Below are positions 34,397-43,413 of a stretch of 48,909 bases of DNA, in pieces. The position numbers were made by a program, and so were the translations under genes. Origin of the DNA: Flavobacterium sp. HTF (lineage in GTDB: Bacteria; Bacteroidota; Bacteroidia; Flavobacteriales; Flavobacteriaceae); the NCBI RefSeq assembly GCF_003105115.1, contig NZ_QETH01000032.1, forward strand, positions 1-48,909, given 5' to 3'. The notes under the pieces are model-generated. The model did no database searches and had not been told where the DNA came from. It saw only the letters and a list, made by a program, of their open reading frames with translations. The stretch's first letter is position 1. Every line of letters starts with the position of its first letter.

Positions 34397-34987
34397 TTAT
34401 CTCCCTTTTTTAGCTGCAAAAAATTTGATTTTGTAATCCTGAAAAGTTTTGCCTTCTGTAATGTTCTTTAATTTTTTCTGAATCAAACGTTTTTTCAATG
34501 AAGATATTTTATCTGTAAATAAAACTCCTTCAATATGATCATATTCGTGTTGGATAACTCTTGCAACCAAACCGTCAAAAACTTCTGTCTTTACAACAAA
34601 ATCTTCTTCACAATATTCAATTGTAACAGTTGGTTTTCTGTAAACATCTTCGCGAACATCAGGAATACTTAAACAGCCTTCATTAAAACTCCACTCTTCA
34701 CCTTCTTCTTTAATAATTTTAGGATTGATAAAAGTTTTCTTAAAACCTTTTAATTTTTTTTGTTCATCTGATGATAAATCTTCATCATCACTAAAAGGAG
34801 TTGTGTCAATTACAAACAAACGAATTGCCATCCCTACCTGTGGTGCAGCAAGCCCAACGCCATACGCATTGTACATGGTTTCATACATGTTTGCTATTAT
34901 CTCTTTTAAGTTTGGATAATCTGGCGTAATTGCCTCTCCCACTTTTCTTAAAACCGGATCACCGTATCCTACAATTGGTAAAATCAT
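34397..34987 (-). CDS. def: Peptide deformylase
   Basis: Protein of 196 aa that removes the formyl group from the N-terminus of new proteins. The three metal-site motifs are intact: GVGLAAPQVG (motif 1), EGCLSIP with the metal-binding cysteine (motif 2), and QHEYDHIEG with two histidines and the catalytic glutamate (motif 3). An acidic insertion FSDDEDLSSDEQKKLKG before motif 2 is typical of Bacteroidota enzymes. A -7 box lies at 35048-35055. It is probably co-transcribed with DUF5606, which follows by 58 bases. Confidence 0.97.
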   Translation of the reverse strand: MILPIVGYGDPVLRKVGEAITPDYPNLKEIIANMYETMYNAYGVGLAAPQVGMAIRLFVIDTTPFSDDEDLSSDEQKKLKGFKKTFINPKIIKEEGEEWSFNEGCLSIPDVREDVYRKPTVTIEYCEEDFVVKTEVFDGLVARVIQHEYDHIEGVLFTDKISSLKKRLIQKKLKNITEGKTFQDYKIKFFAAKKGR

Positions 34988-35047
34988 TTGTATTTATTTA
35001 TGCATTATCTACTGAAAATCCTGAATTTTATATCATAATTCAGCTGG

Positions 35048-35055
35048 CAAAAATA
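35048..35055 (-). promoter_or_regulatory. -7 box upstream of def
   Basis: The minus strand reads TATTTTTG, an exact TANNTTTG match 60 bases ahead of the start. Confidence 0.5.
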
Positions 35056-35159
35056 GTAAAAAATAGTCAATGAATAATTCTAAACAACATATTATCTCTC
35101 AATTTCATAACTTACAAAAAACTCATCTATAATTGTGCCAAAATAATTCGTACAATTCT

Positions 35160-35167
35160 TACCTTTG
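35160..35167 (+). promoter_or_regulatory. -7 box of the FUSC gene
   Basis: TACCTTTG matches TANNTTTG and lies 17 bases ahead of the ATG at 35185. Confidence 0.55.
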
Positions 35168-35184
35168 CTAGTAAACTTCCCTAT

Positions 35185-37407
35185 ATGTTTGATCGAATAA
35201 CTAAATTTACCAATAGTACCTCTTTTCTGAATGCGTCAAAAGTAACGATTGCTTCTGTTGTGCCGGTTTTAATTTTAAATTTTTTCGGATATTTTGAGAT
35301 CGGTTTTACTATAGCTTTAGGAGCTTTTTATACGTATCCAAGTGATATACCCAGTACTTTGGGGCATAAGGTAAAAGGGCTTATTGTTGCTTCATTTATT
35401 GTTTCGGGTGTTAATTTACTAGTTAACCTGGCATATCCTTATCCGTTTCTGTTTTATCCTTTTTTGGGCTTCCTGCTGTTTTTATGTTCGATGATTTCTG
35501 TTTACGGACAGCGTGCCACATTGGTTTCATTTTCTGCATTGCTCTCTATTTCACTATCTTTTGGACATTTCCATGAAGGTGTGGATGCTGTCGAATATTC
35601 TGCTTTTATTTTTATTGGAGGAATTTTATATCTGATCGTTTCGCTTGTATTTCATTTTGTACAACCCTATAAATATGTAGAATTACAAATTGCCGACGGT
35701 ATAAAATTAACCGCAAAATATTTAAAATTAAGAGGCGATTTATGGAGTCCTGAAGCTAACCGTGAAAAAATCATTGAAAAACAATTAGCATTACAGGTCG
35801 AATTGAACTTAATCAATGAAGACTTGAGAAAGGTGCTGATCGGGAACCAAAATACTTCTGCCGCCACAAGTCAGAACCGAAAAATGCTCCTTGTTTTTAT
35901 TACTCTGATTGAAATTCAGGAATTAGCATTGTACACTTCTTTTGACCACAATAAGCTGCTTGAAAAGTTTGACAAACATCCTGAAGTTTTACGAACCTAT
36001 CAGAATGTAGCCTATAAACTGGCTTCCACTTTAAAAAAACTTTCTAAAAATGTAAACCATATTGCTGCCTATGTAGACAAAAATGATTTGAAAAATGAAA
36101 TTGATGCTCTGGAATTTGCCATTTTTGATTATGAAAAAAGCTTAGGAAAAGAAGAGGCTGCAGAAGGTGTATTGATGTTGACCAACATGCTGAAATATGC
36201 AAAAAATCAGGTTGGGAAAATTAAAATTATCCAAAGGGCTTTTTCTCTTGCCATGCAATCTTACAAACTGAAAGACAAAGATAAAGAGCTCGAAAAATTC
36301 CTGACTCCGCAATATTATCCTTTACGCACCCTGATTGAAAATATGAGTTTTTCATCTTCTATTTTCAGGCATTCACTCCGGCTTACGATTACCATTCTTA
36401 TTGGTTTAGTTATTGGAGATCTCCTGACTTTCCAAAATGGGTATTGGATTTTACTGACTATCGTTGTAATCATGCGACCGGGATACGGATTAACAAAAGA
36501 ACGCTCTTATAATAGAATGTTCGGAACTGTGTTAGGAGGGTTATTGGCATTTGGAATCGTTTCGGTAATTCAGAATCACATTGCGTTAAGTATATTTTCT
36601 ATTGTCTGCATGCTGCTTGGGCTCTCTTTTACACAAATTAATTATAAAATAAGTGCCACTTTTGTTACGATGTATGTGGTTTTTATTTATGGAATTTTAA
36701 CTCCAAATGTTGTAGAAGTTATCCAGTTTAGAATACTGGATTCCCTTACCGGAGCCACGTTGGCCTTTATTGCCAATCAGTTTTTATGGCCGGCATGGGA
36801 GTTTATCAATACACCGATACATATTGAGAATTCAATTCGGGCCAATAGAAGTTATCTTAAAGAGATTGCTGATTTTTATAATAAAAAGGGAGAAGTCCCA
36901 ACTTCTTACAAGCTATCAAGAAAGAATGCTTTTGTAGAAATTGGTAATTTAATGACTTCCTTCCAGCGCATGATGCAGGAACCGAAATCAAAGCAAAAAA
37001 CGCTACCGCTTGTCAATAAATTAGTAGTCTTAAATCACTCTTTACTTTCTGCATTAGCTTCATTATCCACCTATATACAGTCACATCAGACAACATCTGC
37101 CTCAGAATCATTTAATTATATTATAAAAACTATATTATTAAATTTAGATCATTCCATTTCAATTTTAAGAAATGAAGCTATTCTAACGGATACATTTTTT
37201 GATAAAGAAGATGTAACGCTACAATTTGAAGAACTTAAGCGGGTAAATTTCACCCGACTGGCTACAGATGATGATCTTGACAAGGAAACCCGTCAGGCAA
37301 AGATGCAGGAAGCCCAAATGGTTATTGAGCAATTAATCTGGATGAGTAATATGTCTGAAAAAATATTAAAAATCACAAAAGAACTAAAAGCAACAAATCC
37401 AGATTAA
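35185..37407 (+). CDS. FUSC family (YccS/YhfK-like) inner membrane protein
   Basis: Protein of 740 aa. Two blocks of membrane helices, about 15-160 and 400-535, flank a long cytoplasmic helical region (about 165-385) and end in a C-terminal helical domain. The second block contains the FUSC signature WILLTIVVIMRPGYGLTKERSYNRMFGTVLGG. The family includes fusaric acid exporters and AaeB-like efflux proteins, but the YccS branch has no firmly known substrate. It is monocistronic, divergent from def and convergent with mqo. If ruvX, def, DUF5606 and mazG once formed a unit, this gene and mqo now lie between ruvX and def. Confidence 0.85.
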   Translation: MFDRITKFTNSTSFLNASKVTIASVVPVLILNFFGYFEIGFTIALGAFYTYPSDIPSTLGHKVKGLIVASFIVSGVNLLVNLAYPYPFLFYPFLGFLLFLCSMISVYGQRATLVSFSALLSISLSFGHFHEGVDAVEYSAFIFIGGILYLIVSLVFHFVQPYKYVELQIADGIKLTAKYLKLRGDLWSPEANREKIIEKQLALQVELNLINEDLRKVLIGNQNTSAATSQNRKMLLVFITLIEIQELALYTSFDHNKLLEKFDKHPEVLRTYQNVAYKLASTLKKLSKNVNHIAAYVDKNDLKNEIDALEFAIFDYEKSLGKEEAAEGVLMLTNMLKYAKNQVGKIKIIQRAFSLAMQSYKLKDKDKELEKFLTPQYYPLRTLIENMSFSSSIFRHSLRLTITILIGLVIGDLLTFQNGYWILLTIVVIMRPGYGLTKERSYNRMFGTVLGGLLAFGIVSVIQNHIALSIFSIVCMLLGLSFTQINYKISATFVTMYVVFIYGILTPNVVEVIQFRILDSLTGATLAFIANQFLWPAWEFINTPIHIENSIRANRSYLKEIADFYNKKGEVPTSYKLSRKNAFVEIGNLMTSFQRMMQEPKSKQKTLPLVNKLVVLNHSLLSALASLSTYIQSHQTTSASESFNYIIKTILLNLDHSISILRNEAILTDTFFDKEDVTLQFEELKRVNFTRLATDDDLDKETRQAKMQEAQMVIEQLIWMSNMSEKILKITKELKATNPD

Positions 37408-37446
37408 TTCATCTGGATTTGTTATTTATTTGTATAAAAACTGAGT

Positions 37447-38943
37447 TTAATTATTCAGTTTTAAAACTTCAGAAGTATGCTTTCTCATTTCAGCCAAAAG
37501 CTCTGGTTTGTCATTTAAAGTTTTACCGTAAGAAGGAATCATATTTTTCATTTTCTCTTCCCATTCCGGTGTTTTAATCTGATTTGTAAAACATCTGCTT
37601 ATTAAATCAATCATAATCGAAACCGCAGTAGATGCACCCGGGGAAGCTCCTAATAAAACAGCTAACGTTCCGTCATGTGTATTAATAACTTCAGTTCCGA
37701 ATTCCAAAACCCCTCCTCCGTTCTCATCTTTTTTGATAACCTGAACACGCTGCCCTGCTCTTTCTAATTTCCAGTCTTTAGAACGTGCTGTTGGCAGATA
37801 TTCACGAAGTGCATTCATTCTGTCTTTTGGAGACTGACGAACCTGCTCTATTAAGTATTTGGTTAATGGAATATTATGATATCCCGCTGATAACATCGGA
37901 ATTAAATTATTTGCTTTTATAGACAATGGCAGATCCAGATAAGAACCATTTTTAAGAAATCTCGTTGAAAATCCTGCAAAAGGCCCAAAAAGAAGTGCTT
38001 TTTCACCATCAATTACACGAGTATCAATATGTGGAACAGACATTGGTGGTGCTCCTACGCTCGCTTTTCCGTAAACTTTTGCCTGATGTTTGGCAATTAT
38101 CTCAGGATTGGTACATTTTAGCCATTGACCACTTACAGGAAAACCTCCGTAACCATTTCCTTCCGGAACATTTGCTTTTTCTAATAAGGGTAATGAACCA
38201 CCTCCGGCACCAATGAAAACAAATTTTGTATATGATTTTCGGGTCTGACCTGTAGACAAATCCGTAATTTTAATTCTCCAGGATTTATCCTCACGTTGTC
38301 TCAGTTTTTTAACCTCGTGGTTAAAGTATAAAGAAACACCATCAAGTTTTTCTAAATAACTGAACATACTTCTGGTTAATGCACCGAAATTCACATCGGT
38401 ACCAATAGCCATATGCGTTGCAGCTAAACTTTCCGTATTTTCCCTGCCTTCCATTACAAGCGGCATCCATTCTTTTAATTTTTCAAAATTGCTACTAAAA
38501 GTCATTTGAGCAAAAATCGGATTGCTTTGCAAAGCTTCAAAACGTTTTTTAAGGTATTCAACGTTTTTATCTCCCCACACAAAACTCATATGAGGGACAC
38601 TTTTTATAAAATTCTCGGGAGACGGTACTTTATTTTGTTGTACTAAGTAAGACCAAAACTGGCGCGAAACCTCAAATGATTCTGCTATACTTATTGCTTT
38701 TTTAGGATCAATACTTCCGTCTGCCTTTTCTGGTGTGTAGTTCAATTCACAAAAAGCAGAGTGTCCTGTTCCGGCATTATTCCAAGCATCAGAGCTTTCT
38801 GCAGCGGCAACATCTAATCTTTCGTAAATCTCAATTTTGATATCGGGTTGTAACTCTTTCAAAATTATTCCAAGAGTGGCACTCATAATTCCAGCTCCAA
38901 TGAGTACTACTTCACTATTTGAACGTATGGTTTCGTCAGGCAT
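37447..38943 (-). CDS. mqo: Malate:quinone oxidoreductase
   Basis: Protein of 498 aa, an FAD enzyme of the inner face of the membrane that oxidises malate to oxaloacetate and reduces quinone, feeding the respiratory chain. The N-terminus VVLIGAGIMSATLGIILKEL binds FAD, and AWNNAGTGHSAFCELNYTPE is the family signature. Further support is FVFIGAGGGSLPLLEKANVPE, GGFPVSGQWL and GASPGASTAVSIMIDLI. A -7 box TACCTTTG (minus strand) lies at 38966-38973. It has a plausible functional tie to the oxidase genes (both serve electron transport), but no shared operator of full quality. Confidence 0.96.
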   Translation of the reverse strand: MPDETIRSNSEVVLIGAGIMSATLGIILKELQPDIKIEIYERLDVAAAESSDAWNNAGTGHSAFCELNYTPEKADGSIDPKKAISIAESFEVSRQFWSYLVQQNKVPSPENFIKSVPHMSFVWGDKNVEYLKKRFEALQSNPIFAQMTFSSNFEKLKEWMPLVMEGRENTESLAATHMAIGTDVNFGALTRSMFSYLEKLDGVSLYFNHEVKKLRQREDKSWRIKITDLSTGQTRKSYTKFVFIGAGGGSLPLLEKANVPEGNGYGGFPVSGQWLKCTNPEIIAKHQAKVYGKASVGAPPMSVPHIDTRVIDGEKALLFGPFAGFSTRFLKNGSYLDLPLSIKANNLIPMLSAGYHNIPLTKYLIEQVRQSPKDRMNALREYLPTARSKDWKLERAGQRVQVIKKDENGGGVLEFGTEVINTHDGTLAVLLGASPGASTAVSIMIDLISRCFTNQIKTPEWEEKMKNMIPSYGKTLNDKPELLAEMRKHTSEVLKLNN

Positions 38944-38965
38944 AACAGTATTTTATTTTAAAGTG

Positions 38966-38973
38966 CAAAGGTA
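38966..38973 (-). promoter_or_regulatory. -7 box of mqo
   Basis: The minus strand reads TACCTTTG, an exact TANNTTTG match 22 bases ahead of the start. Confidence 0.55.
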
Positions 38974-39066
38974 CTTTTTTAATTGCAAAAAAAAACTAAT
39001 AATAACATGATAAAAGTTAGGATTTTTTAAAAAACTTCAAATTTTAAACAAATTTAATCATGGAAA

Positions 39067-39483
39067 TTAAAATCGTTTTGAGGAAAGATAATCCTGAAGC
39101 ATAATTGTGGCAGAAATTTCATCAATCAAACCTTTGTTCTGACGTTGTTTTTTACTTAATCCGCTATCAATCATAGTCTGAAATGCCATCTTGGATGTAA
39201 AACGTTCGTCTACCCGAACGACTTTCATATCGGGAAAAATATTTAAAAAATGGGTCACAAAACCTTTAATTACCGAAGCACTTTCAGATGGCTGTCCGTT
39301 CATTTGTTTCGGCTCTCCAACTAGTACCAATTCGACTTTCTCTTTTGAGAAATAATCTTTTAAAAAGTCTATTAAAGTATTTGTCGGAATAGTTGTAAGA
39401 CCCGAAGCAATGATCTGCATTTCGTCGGTAACAGCAATTCCGGTACGCTTTTGTCCGTAGTCAATTGAAAGTATTCTTGGCAT
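39067..39483 (-). CDS. ruvX: Putative Holliday junction resolvase / pre-16S rRNA nuclease YqgF
   Basis: Protein of 138 aa, RNase H-like fold. Acidic active-site residues are visible in SIDYGQKRTGIAV, LVGEPKQMNG, VDERFTSKMA and KGLIDEISATIMLQDYL. The family (YqgF/RuvX) matures 16S rRNA in E. coli. The start MPRILSIDYG at 39483 is chosen over a longer form because the -7 box at 39498-39505 would otherwise lie inside the coding sequence; the length then matches the family. It is monocistronic between mqo and the PAS gene. Confidence 0.95.
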   Translation of the reverse strand: MPRILSIDYGQKRTGIAVTDEMQIIASGLTTIPTNTLIDFLKDYFSKEKVELVLVGEPKQMNGQPSESASVIKGFVTHFLNIFPDMKVVRVDERFTSKMAFQTMIDSGLSKKQRQNKGLIDEISATIMLQDYLSSKRF

Positions 39484-39497
39484 TTTATAATTTTTAT

Positions 39498-39505
39498 CAA
39501 AGATA
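39498..39505 (-). promoter_or_regulatory. -7 box of ruvX, fixing its start
   Basis: The minus strand reads TATCTTTG, an exact TANNTTTG match 14 bases ahead of the ATG at 39483. Confidence 0.6.
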
Positions 39506-39544
39506 AACAGGAAATGCATAACCTGAAAAGAATTATTTCAATTA

Positions 39545-39579
39545 TAAAAAAATCCGCCTTGATTTCTCAAAACGGACTT
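39545..39579 (-). terminator. Terminator after the PAS gene
   Basis: On the minus strand AAGTCCG pairs with CGGATTT (one G-T pair) around an inner TTGA/TCAA helix with a GAAA tetraloop, then a T run. Confidence 0.75.
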
Positions 39580-39613
39580 GTCCAACATTTAAAACCTAAT
39601 TAAAAAATGGGCA

Positions 39614-40231
39614 TTATTTATTAAATAAACGACTAAAAAAACCTCTTTCATCCTCTTCTTCCTCTTCAGAATGAGAAAATTTTGATTGTGCTTTTTCGTG
39701 TTCAAGAATTAGTTCCTTTATGTACTCAACATAACTTCTCTTTTTTTCTTCTAAGAACCCAATAAGATATTTTTCGCTAAACTCTACTCCGCTGGCGCCT
39801 TCAATCTGCAGTAACTTTTTATACAGAGGCTCAATATGCATGGCAACAACTTCCTGCGGAACCGATTGTCTTCTTCCAAAATAATTTACAATAACGCCAT
39901 TTTCATCTTTAGCAATTTCAAAATCAGTAATTACCCAATAGTACCTTCCTGATTTGGCCAGGTTTTTTACAACCGCATGAAAATTTTTACCTGCTTTAAG
40001 ATTTTCCCAAAGGACTTTAAAAATCACTTTTGGCATATCAGGATGTCTAATAATATTATGTGGTTGTCCCATAAGTTCATAATCTTCATATCCGCACACA
40101 TCAATAAAAATTTCATTAGCGTACTCGATTATTCCAAATGCGTTGGTTTTACTCATAATAACCTGAGTTTTATCCCATGATACTTCTTTATCAATAATTG
40201 TGCGGCCCTGAAATTGATTTTCCTGATTCAT
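39614..40231 (-). CDS. Free-standing Aer-type PAS domain protein
   Basis: Protein of 205 aa. Residues about 15-150 closely resemble the FAD-binding PAS domain of the E. coli aerotaxis receptor Aer: GQPHNIIRHPDMPKVIF, VKNLAKSGRYYWV, and the post-PAS EPLYKKL. The RHPD stretch includes residues tied to FAD binding in Aer. There is no membrane anchor, HAMP or methyl-accepting domain; the remaining C-terminus is a helix (about 155-185), then a run of six or so acidic residues and GFFSRLFNK. It could sense redox or O2 and signal by protein contact. It is monocistronic, 8 kb from the Fnr gene. The output partner is unknown. Confidence 0.85.
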   Translation of the reverse strand: MNQENQFQGRTIIDKEVSWDKTQVIMSKTNAFGIIEYANEIFIDVCGYEDYELMGQPHNIIRHPDMPKVIFKVLWENLKAGKNFHAVVKNLAKSGRYYWVITDFEIAKDENGVIVNYFGRRQSVPQEVVAMHIEPLYKKLLQIEGASGVEFSEKYLIGFLEEKKRSYVEYIKELILEHEKAQSKFSHSEEEEEDERGFFSRLFNK

Positions 40232-40475
40232 TTTAATTTATTTTGGATTAGCAATAATAATTCCTGTCGTGGAGAAATTGTGCGGCAAAACTAATCTGAA
40301 TAAAAAACAGAGAATCTGATTTTTGTCATATTCTATTATAAAAAAAACTTTTAATGGATAGTTATTTGAAAAATATTCCACATTGAAAGAAATTAATTTC
40401 TCAAATTAAAAACAAAAAGTTACAACTGTAACATTTTCAAAATGGTTTTGCTTTTTTGCTTTTATTCAAATACTA

Positions 40476-40483
40476 TATCTTTG
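40476..40483 (+). promoter_or_regulatory. -7 box of dapD, fixing its start
   Basis: TATCTTTG matches TANNTTTG. It lies 15 bases ahead of ATG 40499, which rules out the upstream in-frame codon at 40442. Confidence 0.6.
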
Positions 40484-40498
40484 CAAAAAATTAAACTT

Positions 40499-41314
40499 AT
40501 GAATTCTTTACAGACGATAATCGAACAAGCTTGGGAAAACAGAGCTTTATTACAAGAAACTACTACAACTAACGCTATTAGAGAAGTTATAGAATTGTTA
40601 GATGCAGGAAAATTAAGAGTTGCCGAGCCGGTTGGAGACAAATGGCAGGTTAACGAATGGGTAAAAAAGGCTGTTGTTATGTATTTCCCAATTCAAAAAA
40701 TGGAAACATTAGAATCAGGCATTTTCGAATACCATGATAAAATGTTACTAAAAAAAGGTTATGCTGAAAAAGGGATTCGTGTGGTGCCGAATGCCGTAGC
40801 ACGTTACGGAGCATATATTTCGAGCGGTGTTATTTTGATGCCAAGTTATGTAAACATCGGAGCTTATGTTGACGAAGGAACTATGGTTGATACATGGGCA
40901 ACAGTAGGCAGCTGTGCACAAATTGGTAAAAATGTTCACTTAAGTGGCGGTGTTGGTATTGGCGGAGTGCTTGAACCATTACAGGCTGCTCCGGTAATTA
41001 TAGAAGATGGTGCTTTTATTGGCTCAAGATGTATTGTTGTAGAAGGTGTTCATGTTGGTAAAGAAGCCGTTCTTGGTGCAAATGTTTGTCTTACAGCTTC
41101 AACAAAAATTATTGATGTGACGGGTGATGAACCTGTTGAAATGAAAGGTTTTGTTCCTGCACGTTCTGTTGTTATTCCGGGAAGTTATACTAAAAAATTT
41201 GCTGCCGGAGAATTTCAGGTTCCATGTGCGCTGATTATCGGTACACGTAAACCATCTACAGATTTAAAAACTTCACTAAATAATGCTCTGCGTGAGTATG
41301 ATGTGGCAGTTTAA
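40499..41314 (+). CDS. dapD: Tetrahydrodipicolinate N-succinyltransferase
   Basis: Protein of 271 aa, the normal DapD length. It transfers succinyl from succinyl-CoA to tetrahydrodipicolinate in lysine and diaminopimelate synthesis. The N-terminal helical part (QTIIEQAWENRALL) is followed by the left-handed beta-helix: VPNAVARYGAYISSGVILMP, YVNIGAYVDEGTMVDTWATV, GSCAQIGKNVHLSGGVGIGG, and GAFIGSRCIVVEGVHVG. The motif MVDTWATVGSCAQ holds the active-site Asp. It has its own -7 box. No other lysine genes are nearby. Confidence 0.96.
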   Translation: MNSLQTIIEQAWENRALLQETTTTNAIREVIELLDAGKLRVAEPVGDKWQVNEWVKKAVVMYFPIQKMETLESGIFEYHDKMLLKKGYAEKGIRVVPNAVARYGAYISSGVILMPSYVNIGAYVDEGTMVDTWATVGSCAQIGKNVHLSGGVGIGGVLEPLQAAPVIIEDGAFIGSRCIVVEGVHVGKEAVLGANVCLTASTKIIDVTGDEPVEMKGFVPARSVVIPGSYTKKFAAGEFQVPCALIIGTRKPSTDLKTSLNNALREYDVAV

Positions 41315-41376
41315 TCTACTGTTAAGCTAATGTTAGAAATTTAATACTATTTTTAGGTTTTTGTCGTGAGGATTTA

Positions 41377-41384
41377 TACTTTTG
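41377..41384 (+). promoter_or_regulatory. -7 box of the sulfatase-family gene
   Basis: TACTTTTG matches TANNTTTG and lies 42 bases ahead of the ATG at 41427. Confidence 0.5.
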
Positions 41385-41426
41385 CGCAAAAAAATAATTC
41401 TCACAAGAAAACCTAAAAATTTGTAA

Positions 41427-43295
41427 ATGAACAATATAAATCAAAATGTAATCCTATTTTTAAAAAGATTTATTTTAATATTAGTAACCTACCAATTGAG
41501 CAGAATTCTATTTTTCTTTATGAATTTAGAATTATTTGAAGGCTTTACCTTTAAGATTTTCATAGGTGGTGTACTCTTTGACTTAGCCGTTATTTCTTAT
41601 ATAAATTTTATTTTTCTTTTTTTTCATGTAGTTCCCGGCAATTTCAAATACAAAACTGTCTACCAAACTATATTAAAGATTTCCTTTTATACAGTAAATC
41701 TTATATTTTTATCAACCAACTTTGTTGATATTATCTACTATCGCTTTACCGGCAGAAGAAGTACTTTTGCATTAATTACTGCAAGAGGTATGGAAAACGA
41801 TACCATACGATTAATCCCTTCTTTTTTACAGGATTTTTGGTATGTTGGTGTCTTATTTATAATTATCAGCATTGTTCTTTGGAAATTGATCCCGGATCCT
41901 AAGGATACAATTGTCATTCAAAGACTAACTAAAAAAGACTATTTAAAAAAATATACTTATGTAGTTGTTTTACTTGTTGCAATATTACTTGTAGGCCGTG
42001 GCGGATTCAGAAAAAAACCAATCAGAATTGTAGACGCTGTTGAATATGGTGAAGTAAACAATGCAGGATTGGTATTAAATACTCCTTTTTCTATTTTAAA
42101 GACTTTATTTAAAAAAGAGGATATTGACAACACTCATTACTACGATAGTAAAGAATTAAGCAAGACTTACAACCCTGTAATTTCAATAAAATCAGATGAG
42201 GCTCCTCTCAGAAAAAATGTTGTGATTATAATTTTGGAAAGTTTTGGAAATGAAAATATCGGACGAGGCCAGACTCCTTTTTTAGACTCCCTAATTACAA
42301 AATCTTGTTATTTTAAGAATGGATTTGCAAATGGTAAAGTCTCAATTGATGCTGTTCCTTCGATAATTTCAAGCATTCCGAGCCTTATGAATAATTCATT
42401 CATTTCGTCAAGTTATGCTTTAAACAAGGTACATAGCCTTCCAAAAATATTCAAAGACCAAGGATACAGCACTTCTTTTTTTCACGGAGCTTTTAATGGA
42501 AGCCAAAACTTTGATGAATATGCAAAAGTAGCCGGGTTTGATCAGTATTTTGGAAAAAATGAATATGTTGGAAAAGATTCCTTTGATGGAAAATGGGGAA
42601 TTTTTGATGAAGAATTTTTACAGTTCTATGCTCATAAACTGAGCACTTTCAAAAAACCATTTTTTAGCTCTGTATTTACAATTTCTTCGCATGTTCCGTA
42701 TGTTATACCAGAAAGATACAAGAATAAATTTCCAAAAGGAACAACTGATATACATGAAAGTGTAGCTTATGCTGATTATTCTCTTAGAAAGTTCTTTGAA
42801 ACTGCCAAAAAACAGGACTGGTACAAAAATACCTTATTTGTTCTTTCGGCAGATCATACTTCATCTGGCGGAGATAACGAGACAGATCAGACAAACATTG
42901 GAAAGTTTAAAATTCCGATTTTGTTTTTTGATCCTTCTAATCCTGAATTAGCTGGCGTAAACGAAAAAAACTTCCAACAGATTGATATCATGCCAAGTAT
43001 TCTGGATTATTTGCATATTAAAACAGATATGGTAAGTTTTGGTAAAAGCTACAAATCAAAAGAAAATTTTGTCGTGTACTATCTTCAGGGAACTTATCAT
43101 TACATTCAGGACGATTATTATGTTGCCTTTACAGACAATAAGGTAATTGGTCTGTATAATTGGAAAAAAGATGTTTTATTGAAAAACAACTTAATGCAAG
43201 TCGATAAACCACGTGTTCAAAAAGCAGAAAAATTTATAAAAACTTATATTCAGTCCTTTAATGAAAGAGTAATGAATAATCAATTGGTTATCTAA
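41427..43295 (+). CDS. LtaS-like membrane sulfatase-family transferase
   Basis: Protein of 622 aa. About five N-terminal membrane helices (15-200) carry a periplasmic alkaline-phosphatase-superfamily domain. The metal-binding start VVIIILESFGNENIG, the nucleophile region FANGKVSIDAVPSIISSIPS (Ser in place of Thr, as is usual in Bacteroidota members), SADHTSSGGDN and FTISSHVPYVIP are present. Gram-positive LtaS polymerises glycerol phosphate; in a Gram-negative with an LPS locus nearby, transfer of phosphoglycerol or phosphoethanolamine to a surface glycan is more likely. The exact substrate is unknown. It opens the glycan block; GT9 follows by 118 bases. Confidence 0.87.
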   Translation: MNNINQNVILFLKRFILILVTYQLSRILFFFMNLELFEGFTFKIFIGGVLFDLAVISYINFIFLFFHVVPGNFKYKTVYQTILKISFYTVNLIFLSTNFVDIIYYRFTGRRSTFALITARGMENDTIRLIPSFLQDFWYVGVLFIIISIVLWKLIPDPKDTIVIQRLTKKDYLKKYTYVVVLLVAILLVGRGGFRKKPIRIVDAVEYGEVNNAGLVLNTPFSILKTLFKKEDIDNTHYYDSKELSKTYNPVISIKSDEAPLRKNVVIIILESFGNENIGRGQTPFLDSLITKSCYFKNGFANGKVSIDAVPSIISSIPSLMNNSFISSSYALNKVHSLPKIFKDQGYSTSFFHGAFNGSQNFDEYAKVAGFDQYFGKNEYVGKDSFDGKWGIFDEEFLQFYAHKLSTFKKPFFSSVFTISSHVPYVIPERYKNKFPKGTTDIHESVAYADYSLRKFFETAKKQDWYKNTLFVLSADHTSSGGDNETDQTNIGKFKIPILFFDPSNPELAGVNEKNFQQIDIMPSILDYLHIKTDMVSFGKSYKSKENFVVYYLQGTYHYIQDDYYVAFTDNKVIGLYNWKKDVLLKNNLMQVDKPRVQKAEKFIKTYIQSFNERVMNNQLVI

Positions 43296-43413
43296 AAATA
43301 AAAAAAACTTAACAGAAGTTTTAAATGAAATTCCAAATTCCGGTCAATAAAATGATTGGAATTTGGAATTTTTTGCTTCAATTTGTAACCGCTTAAAAGT
43401 TGATAATTCCTAT

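Noticed and set aside
39007..39020. Possible fourth Fnr-type site upstream of mqo, ATGATAAAAGTTAG
   Set aside because: Only the left half-site is good, the right half has TTA instead of TCA, and its centre lies 11 bases further from the -7 box than in the three strong sites. Too weak to count.
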